A stretch of DNA of 41,094 bases, taken from assembly GCA_001917435.1 (NCBI GenBank), contig MNEA01000020.1, positions 1 to 41,094 of the forward strand, in the 5' to 3' direction. Each line of letters opens with the position of its first letter. Positions within the stretch are counted from its first letter, which is position 1. A program made the position numbers and the translations under genes. Shown here piece after piece: positions 18,609 through 27,290 of the stretch. The DNA is from Acidobacteria bacterium 13_2_20CM_2_57_6. GTDB lineage: Bacteria > Acidobacteriota > Terriglobia > Acidiferrales > UBA7541. Under the pieces are notes generated by a model. That model ran no database searches. It saw only the letters and a program-made list of their open reading frames with translations, and was not told the DNA's origin.

Positions 18609-19146
18609 AGCGGGTTCCCCCCCGGCATCTTGCATGAATATCAAAGCAAAGGAGTTGCAAAATTTGCATTTCGTAAGTGCATGAAAAGAAACAACGAGGA
18701 TGGCAGTGGTCAAGGGCGCGGGATGTACGCAGCAGGTCAGCATGGTTGCACGGCATCCTCATTTTCCGACCAGGTTGGAGTCTGTGATCCCGAACAGGAT
18801 CGGGATATACGATCGCCATGGCCTGTTTGCTGTCAGATAGGGAGATGAATTCAGAAGGGCGCGGAAGAATCAGAACTCAGGTGCTATTTCCGGCGTGCTT
18901 CGGTACCCATGGAAACTGCAGTTCTTGGCATCAGGAACCCTGCTAGTACCGCTATTACTAAGCTCTTGCATTCCTATCATCAGGTTATGAGGTTTACGCA
19001 AATTCATATTTTACTTTCGTCTCGGTCTTCCAAATTCTGGATGATCTCGACCTTGGAACGGTTGCTCAAAAGTCGTTTATTACCAGGTTCTCTTCCTAGT
19101 GAAGATGTCAACTTAAGCTAGATCGGACCTTGTAGGTTTGAAGAGC
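18609..19146. other. Long intergenic region upstream of the TonB-dependent receptor
   Basis: About 540 bases without a convincing gene. It holds a C-run soon after the acyltransferase stop, a 13-base palindrome TGCAAA-A-TTTGCA (18656-18668), and a stem-loop with arms ATCCCGA (18787-18793) and TCGGGAT (18800-18806). AT content rises from about 18900 toward the receptor gene, so its promoter probably lies there, but I could not fix -35 and -10 boxes. Confidence 0.5.
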
Positions 19147-19184
19147 TTGGAATGCCGTAAGGGGTCGCAACGGCCATTCCAGGA
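19147..19184 (+). promoter_or_regulatory. 5' UTR hairpin just upstream of the TonB-dependent receptor
   Basis: TGGAATGCCGT (19149-19159) pairs with ACGGCCATTCCA (19171-19182) with a single bulged C; two outer pairs (one G-U) extend the stem to about 13 bp. The 11-base loop holds AAGGGG. The hairpin ends about a dozen bases before the GGAGG ribosome site of the receptor gene. It could act on translation or transcript stability; no U-run follows directly, so a simple terminator is less likely. Confidence 0.55.
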
Positions 19185-19201
19185 TTTTACGGAGGCAAAC
19201 C

Positions 19202-22200
19202 ATGAATCCAGCCAGAATGTCCAGCATCTTGGGAATTATACTTTCCGCGCTCGCCTTGGTGTTTGCTCCAGCAGTTTCCGCCTCGCCAACAGGAAGCATA
19301 GCCGGTTCCGTAAAAGACCAGACCGGAGCGCTGGTTTCGGGCGCGAAATTGACGCTCACCAGCATTTCGACGAACGCCAAGATTGGAGCCATAAGCGATA
19401 GCAACGGTAGTTTTCAGTTCTTGCAGTTGGCTCCAGCTGTGTACTCCCTCCAAGTGGAAGCCAACGGGTTCAAGAAAGTTGTAGTGGACAATGTCGTGGT
19501 CGAGGTGGACCAGATCACGCACGTGGATGCTACGCTTCAGATCGGCAGTGTTGCGGAAACCATCGAAGTTGCCAGCGAAGCCATTCCGCTGCTGGAGACC
19601 GATCGAAGCACCCTGAGCAATGTGGTGGAGAGCCAGGTTATAAGCAACATGCCGCTGAACGCGCGCCAATATCTGGACCTGGCGCTCCTAACGCCGGGGG
19701 TGCTGCCTTCTTCGGCCGGCACGCAGGGCGGGGGATTCAACGTGTCCGGCGCCCGTTCCCAGGCCAACATATTTCTGCTCGATGGCGTGAGCAACATCGA
19801 CACGCAAATCAATTCTGCGCTCGGGAATTTCCGCATCACCGATGCGGTGCAGGAATTTGCGGTGCAAACGAGCGTAGCCACGGCGGAGTTCGGCCGCGGC
19901 ACCGGCGGACAGGTGAGCATCGTTACCAAAAGCGGCACCAACACGTTTCATGGAACGGCGTTTGAGTATCTGCGCAATTCCGTGCTCGACGCCGCGGACT
20001 TTTTCACGAACAAGAATCACGGCACGAAGAATCCTCTGCACCGCAATCAGTACGGCGGAACTTTGGGCGGGCCAATCCTCAAGGACAGAATGTTCTTCTT
20101 TACATCCTATGAAGGCTTCCGGCAGGTAGCTCCAACGGTCAGCACGACTCGCGTGCCGACGGCTGCAGAACGCGCGACAGTTACCGATCCTATCTCGCTG
20201 TCTTTGCTGCAATTCTGGCCCGCTCCCAACTTCACTCCGACTTCCGGGGCAAACAATTTCATCGCCAACGTCGGCTCCACGACTTTCGACGAAACGGGTC
20301 TCGCAAAGGTGGATTACAACTTCAGTGAAAAAGATCATCTCAGCGGGCGGTGGGCTCAATATGGAGGCACTGCCTTTACGCCCGGCGCCCTCCCGTTGCT
20401 GGGCGGCAACGGCAATGCGCCCGTAAGCGAATCCGGTGTCCTCAACCACACGCATACCTTTTCAGCGCGGTTGCTGAACGAAATCCGTGTGGGCTTCTCC
20501 CGCAACAAGACATTCATCACGGTGCAGGATTCCGGCTTTGATGCCTCGACGATATTTGTCGATTCGAGCGGGAATCCCCTGCCTGGCGTCGTACATGCCA
20601 GCACGAACCATCTCGATTCCGGTCTGCCGACGATCAATGTCAGTGGCGGCTTTGCCCCCTTGGGCAGCACCAGCAACCTGCCGCAAGGTCGGATCACCAA
20701 CACCTACGAACTTTTTGACAATGTGTCGTTGATCGCCCCGTTCGGCGCCTCCAGACATTCCTGGCGTTGGGGCGTCCACGCCCGCCGTGAAGATGCCCGC
20801 CGGTTTCTGGACGGTTCGGCGCGCGGCCAGTTCAGCTTTTCCAACTTCGCGGATTTTGCCGCGGGCCGGGTCAATACAGCGACATTGCTCTTTGGCTCTA
20901 CGCTAGCTTATTGGCAGCGGTACCCATGGGACGCCTACTGGCAGGATACCTACAAGGTGAAAGATAATTTCACGCTGAACTACGGCGTTCGTTACGAATA
21001 TCCTTCGGCGATCCATCAGGTGCGCAACCAGGCCACCAACTTCATTACTGGCGTGGGCCCGGTACTGTTAGGCAGTAACAAAGTCCTGGCCATTGACACA
21101 ACGAAGACTGGGCCATCTTCTTTTTTCTTTACGCAGGCGCCCTTTACTCTCTCCGACACTGGCGTGAACCCGGACAGGAACAATGTTGCTCCGGTTCTCG
21201 GATTTGCCTACACACCTCGCTTCACCAAATCCGTGTTTGGAAACGACAGCACCGTAATTCGCGGCGGTTTTCGCGTGGGATATGATGAGGTTTTTAACAA
21301 CATCCCGGCGAATATGGCCCTCAACGCACCTTTCAACCTGACAACTACGCAGAACAAGAGTACTCAAACGACTCCAACAAATCCGACCGGCAAGTTCCCC
21401 TGGGCGGTCGGATTTGATCAAAATGTGCCCTTGGTGAAGTTCGTTGGCCAGCCCAACCAGGTCGGTTTGGTGAGTATCAGCGCCGAAGACCTGAACCTCG
21501 CTAGTTCTTACCTCTACCAGTACAGCCTGGGTGTACAGCGGAGATTAGGAAGCGCCTTTTCCCTTGAGCTGGACTACGAGGGTTCGGCTGGCCACAAGCT
21601 GGGCTTGTTCATTGACCAGAACCAGCCAAAGCTGGTCGGTGGTCAACGAATCTTCCCATACCCGTTCTTTGGCTCCGTAGGGACTGGCGTAGCCATTGGC
21701 AACTCGAATTATAACAGTGGCGTTGTTACGGCCAGATACCAGGGACGCCATAGCATCTATTTTGAGGGCTCTTATACCGTCGGGAAGTCCATTGACGATG
21801 GGTCATCGTATTTCGGGTCGACCGGCGAACGTGCGGGGCTTGCGGACTCGAACAACCTCGCTGCTGAACGCGGCCCGTCCTCCTTTGACATTCGGCACCG
21901 GGCGGTTCTTACGTACGTAATCGATTTGCCCGTCGGGCCCGGCCACCGGTTGCTGGGGTGGCACACCGGCATAAACCGCCAGGCGTTCGGCGATTGGCAA
22001 ATCTCCGGCGTCACTTCGTTGCAATCGGGAACGCCATTCACCGTGTTTAACAGCTCGCAAGATTTCAGCGGATTTAACCAGTTCAATGACCGTCCCGACG
22101 TCGTCGGAACAGGGCCGCTTCACCAGGACAACTCCAATCCGGACGCGGCGTTCGACAAGACGTATTTCTCCGCGACTCCCCCGACGGGACGCGTTGGTAC

Positions 22201-22489
22201 CTCCGGCCGCAACCAGTATTACGGCCCGGGCTTGCAGAATTACAACTTCGCGGTTGCCAAGAGTTTCCCGTTGGCTACCGAAAGAATGCATCTCCGGTTC
22301 CGGGCGGACTTTTTCAATCTCTTCAACCACACTAACTTCGCCAATCCTGTTTCGAACCAGAGCAGCGGAAATTTCGGCAAGATCACCGCAACCGTGGGCA
22401 GTGCCACGGCTACCGCCGTGGGCACAACCGCAGGCGTCGTCGGCGGTGGACCACGCGTGATTCAAGGGGCGTTACGACTGGAGTTTTAA
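19202..22489 (+). CDS. TonB-dependent receptor, Oar-like, with CarboxypepD regulatory domain
   Basis: The 1095-residue outer-membrane protein has a signal peptide (residues 1-27, ending VSASP), then a carboxypeptidase-regulatory-like domain (GSIAGSVKDQTGALVSGAKL to about residue 115), a plug region (NMPLNARQYLDLALLTPGV, about 145-240, with LLDGVSNID) and a large beta-barrel ending in aromatic Phe (GALRLEF). This layout is the one expanded in Acidobacteriota, where many paralogues are thought to import oligosaccharides or other large nutrients. The ATG has GGAGG at a good distance. No SusD-like partner is adjacent, and the ligand is unknown. Confidence 0.93.
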   Translation: MNPARMSSILGIILSALALVFAPAVSASPTGSIAGSVKDQTGALVSGAKLTLTSISTNAKIGAISDSNGSFQFLQLAPAVYSLQVEANGFKKVVVDNVVVEVDQITHVDATLQIGSVAETIEVASEAIPLLETDRSTLSNVVESQVISNMPLNARQYLDLALLTPGVLPSSAGTQGGGFNVSGARSQANIFLLDGVSNIDTQINSALGNFRITDAVQEFAVQTSVATAEFGRGTGGQVSIVTKSGTNTFHGTAFEYLRNSVLDAADFFTNKNHGTKNPLHRNQYGGTLGGPILKDRMFFFTSYEGFRQVAPTVSTTRVPTAAERATVTDPISLSLLQFWPAPNFTPTSGANNFIANVGSTTFDETGLAKVDYNFSEKDHLSGRWAQYGGTAFTPGALPLLGGNGNAPVSESGVLNHTHTFSARLLNEIRVGFSRNKTFITVQDSGFDASTIFVDSSGNPLPGVVHASTNHLDSGLPTINVSGGFAPLGSTSNLPQGRITNTYELFDNVSLIAPFGASRHSWRWGVHARREDARRFLDGSARGQFSFSNFADFAAGRVNTATLLFGSTLAYWQRYPWDAYWQDTYKVKDNFTLNYGVRYEYPSAIHQVRNQATNFITGVGPVLLGSNKVLAIDTTKTGPSSFFFTQAPFTLSDTGVNPDRNNVAPVLGFAYTPRFTKSVFGNDSTVIRGGFRVGYDEVFNNIPANMALNAPFNLTTTQNKSTQTTPTNPTGKFPWAVGFDQNVPLVKFVGQPNQVGLVSISAEDLNLASSYLYQYSLGVQRRLGSAFSLELDYEGSAGHKLGLFIDQNQPKLVGGQRIFPYPFFGSVGTGVAIGNSNYNSGVVTARYQGRHSIYFEGSYTVGKSIDDGSSYFGSTGERAGLADSNNLAAERGPSSFDIRHRAVLTYVIDLPVGPGHRLLGWHTGINRQAFGDWQISGVTSLQSGTPFTVFNSSQDFSGFNQFNDRPDVVGTGPLHQDNSNPDAAFDKTYFSATPPTGRVGTSGRNQYYGPGLQNYNFAVAKSFPLATERMHLRFRADFFNLFNHTNFANPVSNQSSGNFGKITATVGSATATAVGTTAGVVGGGPRVIQGALRLEF

Positions 22490-22588
22490 TCCGGGACGGG
22501 CCATACCGGTGTAGACGCGGCAGGACAGTAAATGCAATTCCTCAAAGGCTGAAGCACTTCGTGTGCGCGCTAATGTCGGAGTTAAAGA

Positions 22589-23206
22589 TTAGAGGGAGAG
22601 CTTGATTCCGGGGAGGGTACGGCCAGCGCGAGTTTCCTGCCAGGTGAAATAGATGCGGTGGATGACGGTGAGCGTGGAAACGACGGCAATGACCCAAAGG
22701 ACCGGCCCCATGCGATTGAAGATGCCGCCGATGATGAGCAGGACGATGCGCTCGGGGCGCTCCATAAATCCAACTTTACACAGGGGAATGAGGGATTCCG
22801 CGCGGGCGCGCGCATAGCTGACCATGACGGAGCCAGCAGTGGCGACGGCCGCCAGAACGACATAGGGAGTGCGGCCAGCCACCGAATAGTAAACCAAGAG
22901 GCCCATGTATAGGGCCATGTCGGCATAGCGGTCAAGCGTGGAATCGTAGAAGGCGCCAAAGGCGGTGACGCGATTCTGGCGCCGCGCGACCTGGCCATCC
23001 AACATGTCCAGGAATCCGGCAAAGAAAATAATCAGCGCGCCAGTGAAGAAGCCGCCCACCGCAAAAAAAGCGGCGGCGATAAAGTTCACGACTAGTCCAA
23101 GAAATGTAAGCAGGTTGGGATTGATTCCCGTAGCGGCAATTGCGCCAACAATCTTATCAAGCAGCCATTTGCTGCCGGTTCCAATTGCCCCGGTTAACGT
23201 AGCCAT
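22589..23206 (-). CDS. CDP-alcohol phosphatidyltransferase family membrane enzyme
   Basis: The 205-residue protein contains the complete CDP-alcohol phosphotransferase signature D-x2-DG-x2-AR-x8-G-x3-D-x3-D, seen as DMLDGQVARR ... GAFYDSTLD near residue 67-90, with several hydrophobic helices around it. The family transfers a phosphatidyl group from CDP-diacylglycerol to an alcohol such as glycerol-3-phosphate or inositol phosphate, at the inner membrane. Which alcohol is used here cannot be decided; phosphatidylglycerophosphate synthase (PgsA) and phosphatidylinositol-phosphate synthase are both possible. It is convergent with the receptor gene and divergent from the dehydrogenase set. The ATG has only a weak ribosome site. 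Confidence 0.88.
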   Translation of the reverse strand: MATLTGAIGTGSKWLLDKIVGAIAATGINPNLLTFLGLVVNFIAAAFFAVGGFFTGALIIFFAGFLDMLDGQVARRQNRVTAFGAFYDSTLDRYADMALYMGLLVYYSVAGRTPYVVLAAVATAGSVMVSYARARAESLIPLCKVGFMERPERIVLLIIGGIFNRMGPVLWVIAVVSTLTVIHRIYFTWQETRAGRTLPGIKLSL

Positions 23207-23424
23207 AGGCGCCTAATAGTGTCTCAGAATTGGCGTGGATTCGCGAAATCGGGCCCGAATTCTAAATGCGGCAAATCCTACAACAACCCCGTGTGGCTGC
23301 CAACGGCGTTTAGGTGTGCCAATTTGGATGGGGAATTTAAATCTTTTGCATGCGTCAATTGTTCTTGACGGAGAATGGGCTTCATCCTACAGTCGGGAAG
23401 TCTGCAACTACACGACAAAATACA

Positions 23425-24078
23425 ATGAGCGAGCTCAATCGACGCAATTTTCTACTGCGAGCGGGGACGGGTCTCAGCGCCGCGTGGGTTACGGCGAGCT
23501 GGCCTGCCTTGCTGTCCGCCGCGACACACGCGCACGCCGCGGCAAAGGCCGCGACACCGCCAAAATTTGAATTCTTCACTCCGGAAGAGGCAGCCGAGGT
23601 CGAGGCCGTCACGGCGCGAATCATACCGACGGATGACACTCCCGGTGCCCGCGAGGCCGGTGTCGTTTATTTCATTGATCATGGGCTGGTCACGTTTGGG
23701 GCGGACGATCAAAAGACGTACCGCGAAGGACTGCCCGAAATGCGCACGCGAGTGAGTGAGATGTTCCCGGGAGCTTCCAAGTTCTCCGGCTTGACGGCGG
23801 AACAGCAGGACGCGGTTTTGCATTCGTTCGATGAAAATGCAGCTGCGGGCCGAAGAGCGTTCCGGGCGCGCCCGGGTGCGCAGAATTTTTTTGAGACGCT
23901 CCGTCAGCACACGATCGCCGGATTCCTGATCGATCCGGACTACGGCGGCAACCGCAACGGGGTTGGATGGAAGCTGATTGGCCGCGAACGCGAACACGCG
24001 TTTCAAGCCCCGTTCGGCTACTACGACAAAGACTATCCCGGCTGGCAATCGGCGGCGAAAGAAGCGGACAAGACATGA
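23425..24078 (+). CDS. Tat-exported gluconate 2-dehydrogenase subunit 3-like protein
   Basis: The 217-residue protein starts with a twin-arginine signal (NRRNFLLRAG, then a hydrophobic stretch ending AHAAA), followed by a domain like gluconate 2-dehydrogenase subunit 3: FFTPEEAAEVEAVTARIIPTD and a C-terminal GWKLIGREREHAFQAPFGYYD. In known three-subunit dehydrogenases this small subunit carries the Tat signal that exports the folded flavoprotein. ATG 23425 is chosen because the Tat signal begins there; the upstream in-frame extension does not look coding. It overlaps the GMC gene by ATGA. Confidence 0.9.
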   Translation: MSELNRRNFLLRAGTGLSAAWVTASWPALLSAATHAHAAAKAATPPKFEFFTPEEAAEVEAVTARIIPTDDTPGAREAGVVYFIDHGLVTFGADDQKTYREGLPEMRTRVSEMFPGASKFSGLTAEQQDAVLHSFDENAAAGRRAFRARPGAQNFFETLRQHTIAGFLIDPDYGGNRNGVGWKLIGREREHAFQAPFGYYDKDYPGWQSAAKEADKT

Positions 24079-25739
24079 TGGTGGACCAGCCACGTTACAA
24101 GACTTCCGACGAAGTGGACTTTGTGATCGTGGGATCCGGGGCGGCCGGTGGCATTCTCGCCAAGGAACTTTCGAGCCATGGATTTCGCGTAGTCGTGCTG
24201 GAGCAAGGTCCGTACCTGACGGAAGCCGATTTTACGCACAATGAAATCGAAATCCTGGCGTTGGACAAGCTGACCAACCACCCGAAACTCCAACCGACTA
24301 CGGTTCGCAAAACGCCGGACGAGAAGGCCAAGCCACAGCGCGCGTTGGTTTACGGACGATGCGTCGGCGGGACAAGCGTACACTTCACCGCTAACTTCTG
24401 GCGGTTTCACGAAATTGATTTCATCGAACGTAGCAAGGTGGGCCCCGTTCCTGGCGCCGGACTAATGGATTGGCCGATCACGTACGCCGATCTCGAGCCG
24501 TACTACACGAAGGTGGAATGGGAAATCGGAGTCTCCGGGCAGGCGGGCGCCAGCCCGTTTGATCCGCCGCGCTCGAAGCCTTACCCGATGCCGCCGCTAT
24601 CGGTGAAGTCTTCGGGCGTGATTTTTGAGCGCGCCGCGCGGAAGCTGGGATGGCATCCGTACCCCGCGCCGATGGCCATTCTTTCTCAAGCGCGTCCGGG
24701 ACGGAGTGCGTGCGTGAATTGCGGGTTCTGTCTGGGCTTCGGGTGCGAAGTCGGGGCCAAGTCCAGCTCGCTGGCTACGGCGATTCGCATGGCGGAGAAA
24801 ACGGGCCGCTGCGAAATCCGACCCAATTCCTATGTGCACCGCATCGAGACGGATGCCAATGGGCGCGCCACGGGCGCCGTGTACTTCGACGAGAAGCGCA
24901 ACACGCATTTGCAAAAGGCGATGGCGGTGGTGGTGTGTGCGAACGGGGCGGAGACCCCGCGGCTGCTCTTGCTTTCCACCAACAAGCAATTTCCCAACGG
25001 GCTCGCGAACTCCAGTGGGATCGTCGGAAAATATTTGATGTTCAACAGCGGCGGGGTTGTGACTGGGCAGTTCGAGCACCCGCTCAACGACTACAAGGGC
25101 TACGCGGTGAGCCGCGTGCTGCACAATTTTTACGAACTCGATCCGCAAAAAGTCGGCTTCTACGGCGGTGGCGGACTGGATGCGCGCTTTGATTTTACGC
25201 CCATCAGTTTTGCTTTCGGCGGGTTGCCGCCCGGAACGCCGCGCTGGGGAAAGGATTTCAAAGCTGCGCTGGCGCAGGACTTCAACCGCACGATGGAGAT
25301 TTTCTGCCACGGCACGTCTTTGCCTGTGGAGAACAACAGCTTCTCGCTTGACCCTGATTTGAAGGATGCATGGGGCTTGCCAGCGCTGCGCCTGACGTAT
25401 AAGGATCATCCGGACGATTTGAAGCTCGGGAATTGGATGTTCAAGCGCGCAAACGAGCTTTTTGACGCCGCGGGCGCGCAGAAAAAGTGGAGTTTTCCGG
25501 TGGGGGAACAGCAGTTCGGCGTACACCTTCTCGGGACCTGCCGGATGGGGAACGATCCGAAGACGTCGGTGATCAATGCGGACCACCGCACACATGACGT
25601 CAAGAACCTTTTCCTTTGCGATGGCAGCAGCCTGGTGACCTCGGGACGCGGCCAGCCCACGATGACCATCGAAGCGCTGGCCTTCCGCGCCGCTGACCGC
25701 ATCACGGCGCTGGCGAAGCGCGGCGAAATCAGCGCCTGA
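24075..25739 (+). CDS. GMC-family FAD-dependent dehydrogenase, large subunit
   Basis: The 554-residue protein has the N-terminal FAD loop VIVGSGAAGGILA near residue 18 and the C-terminal GMC signature with FGVHLLGTCRMG and the DGSSLVTSGRGQPTMTIEAL segment. Members oxidise sugars, gluconate or other alcohols. It has no signal peptide and would be exported with its Tat-bearing partner. A cysteine cluster, CVNCGFCLGFGC near residues 211-224, lies about where bacterial FAD-glucose dehydrogenases bind a 3Fe-4S cluster, so an iron-sulfur relay is possible. The diheme cytochrome downstream would then accept electrons. The substrate is not determined. Confidence 0.9.
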   Translation: MMVDQPRYKTSDEVDFVIVGSGAAGGILAKELSSHGFRVVVLEQGPYLTEADFTHNEIEILALDKLTNHPKLQPTTVRKTPDEKAKPQRALVYGRCVGGTSVHFTANFWRFHEIDFIERSKVGPVPGAGLMDWPITYADLEPYYTKVEWEIGVSGQAGASPFDPPRSKPYPMPPLSVKSSGVIFERAARKLGWHPYPAPMAILSQARPGRSACVNCGFCLGFGCEVGAKSSSLATAIRMAEKTGRCEIRPNSYVHRIETDANGRATGAVYFDEKRNTHLQKAMAVVVCANGAETPRLLLLSTNKQFPNGLANSSGIVGKYLMFNSGGVVTGQFEHPLNDYKGYAVSRVLHNFYELDPQKVGFYGGGGLDARFDFTPISFAFGGLPPGTPRWGKDFKAALAQDFNRTMEIFCHGTSLPVENNSFSLDPDLKDAWGLPALRLTYKDHPDDLKLGNWMFKRANELFDAAGAQKKWSFPVGEQQFGVHLLGTCRMGNDPKTSVINADHRTHDVKNLFLCDGSSLVTSGRGQPTMTIEALAFRAADRITALAKRGEISA

Positions 25740-25825
25740 TCTTGTACTCGATTCCGGAAAATTCAGTTGCCTCCTGTAACCGCGCTGCGCGCGTTATCGT
25801 CAATTCATCTGCGAGGGTCAAAATC

Positions 25826-26977
25826 GTGAATGAGAATCGTGCGAGATTCTGGCTGGGTATGTGCGGAACATTATTGTGCTTGTTGCTGGCGATTGCTGGC
25901 GCATGGGGACAGTCGAGCACGCAAAGAGCTGCGACTGCTCCGGCAGGTCCAAAATTTGCGGAAGAGGAGTTCAAGAATATTCAGGCGCTCAAAGGAATTC
26001 CGGCCGAGCAGGTGATTCCTTCGATGCAATTTATCGCCGCTTCGCTGGGCGTGGAATGCGAGTACTGCCACGTCGCGCACGCGAACGAAAAGGATGATAA
26101 GAAGCCCAAAGTCACCGCGCGCAAGATGATCAATATGATGATGGCGATCAATAAAGATAATTTCGAGGGGCATCGAGAGGTAACATGCTATTCGTGCCAC
26201 CGTGGCTCCACGGAACCGGTGGGCACACCCGTCATCACAGACGAAGAGCCGCGTCGAGCAGCCGGGGAAGAGAAAAAGCCCGGCGAAGCAAAACCGGCGT
26301 TACCGGTGGCTGAGGAATTGTTAGACAAATATCTCGCGGCTATTGGCGGCAGCGAAGCGCTCCAGAGAATCACGAGCCGCGTGCAAAAGGGAACGCTTAC
26401 AGTATTCGGCGGGCAGCATTTTCCAGCCGAGGTTTATTCGAAGGCTCCGGACAAGCGCGTGTCCATCATGCACCTGCAGGGCGGAGACAGCGTCACGGCG
26501 TTTGACGGGAAACAAGGATGGCTCAGCGTTCCCGGGCGTGTGCACATGATGTCGGCGGCGGAAAATGACACTGCGCACATGGATGCGGATCTTTATTTTG
26601 CGGCCCACTTGAAGACGCTGTACTCGAAATTCAGCGTTGATCCTGGTGAAAAGATCGATGGGCATGAAACCTACCTGGTGGCCGGGCGCACGCTGGGCCA
26701 GCCGCCGTTGCGCTTATACCTGGATAAAGAGTCGGGATTGTTGTTGCGATTGATCCGCTACGCGGAGACTCCCCTGGGGCGCAACCCCACGCAGATTGAT
26801 TATTCGGATTATCGCGATGCGCATGGCGTGAAACTGCCCTTCCGCTGGACGATCGCGCGGCCTGGCGGCCGGTTCACGATTCAGGTCGAGCAGATTCAGC
26901 AGAATGTTGCGGTGGACGATGCCAAGTTTGTAGCCCCGCCCCCCTCTGCGGCAGCGTCAAAACCTTCAACTCCGTAA
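25826..26977 (+). CDS. Periplasmic diheme cytochrome c, photosynthetic reaction-centre cytochrome-like
   Basis: The 383-residue protein has a signal peptide (hydrophobic MCGTLLCLLLAIAGAWGQ) and two c-heme motifs, CEYCH and CYSCH, separated by about 40 residues, in the pattern LGVECEYCHVA ... EVTCYSCHRG seen in reaction-centre cytochrome c subunits. Non-phototrophic Acidobacteriota often carry such cytochromes. A second domain from about residue 165 (EELLDKYLAAIGGSEAL onward) is of the outer-membrane-lipoprotein-sorting-like kind and has no heme motif. The GTG at 25826 is preferred over TTG 25742 because GAGGG (25813-25817) precedes it and the signal peptide then starts normally. It probably receives electrons from the GMC dehydrogenase. 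Confidence 0.87.
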   Translation: MNENRARFWLGMCGTLLCLLLAIAGAWGQSSTQRAATAPAGPKFAEEEFKNIQALKGIPAEQVIPSMQFIAASLGVECEYCHVAHANEKDDKKPKVTARKMINMMMAINKDNFEGHREVTCYSCHRGSTEPVGTPVITDEEPRRAAGEEKKPGEAKPALPVAEELLDKYLAAIGGSEALQRITSRVQKGTLTVFGGQHFPAEVYSKAPDKRVSIMHLQGGDSVTAFDGKQGWLSVPGRVHMMSAAENDTAHMDADLYFAAHLKTLYSKFSVDPGEKIDGHETYLVAGRTLGQPPLRLYLDKESGLLLRLIRYAETPLGRNPTQIDYSDYRDAHGVKLPFRWTIARPGGRFTIQVEQIQQNVAVDDAKFVAPPPSAAASKPSTP

Positions 26978-27290
26978 TCTAGTTTAGGCTTAAGGAAGTC
27001 AAAAACGGCACTGGGCTGGGTTGTGGGTTGGAAAAAGTCCACGAACTCCCAAACAACTCCACGTTCATTTCCCAGAACGTCTTTCTCCGATAGTTTGCGA
27101 CCTGCCGATTATATGGCCGAGGATACTTTCGCACCGGGGATGAGACGACCGCGGTGCGAAAGAAGGCTAGCATCACGGAGTTACAATAGCTTGATCGAGC
27201 TGACTTTCAACGTATCTAGCCACTCGCGAACCTTTCACCCCATCTTGCGAAGGGTGAATCCGAGAAAGAATCTGCAAGTCGTGTACTTCT
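26978..27290. other. Convergent intergenic gap
   Basis: About 310 bases between the cytochrome gene and the minus-strand lipoprotein gene. I see no gene and no clear terminator. Confidence 0.4.

Noticed and set aside
18787..18806. ATCCCGA/TCGGGAT stem-loop as a terminator of the lipid operon.
   Set aside because: It lies about 180 bases after the stop and has no U-run; kept only as a note on the intergenic region.
21803..22465. A 220-codon minus-strand frame inside the receptor gene.
   Set aside because: The receptor barrel is well supported in the plus strand; the antisense frame has no protein features.
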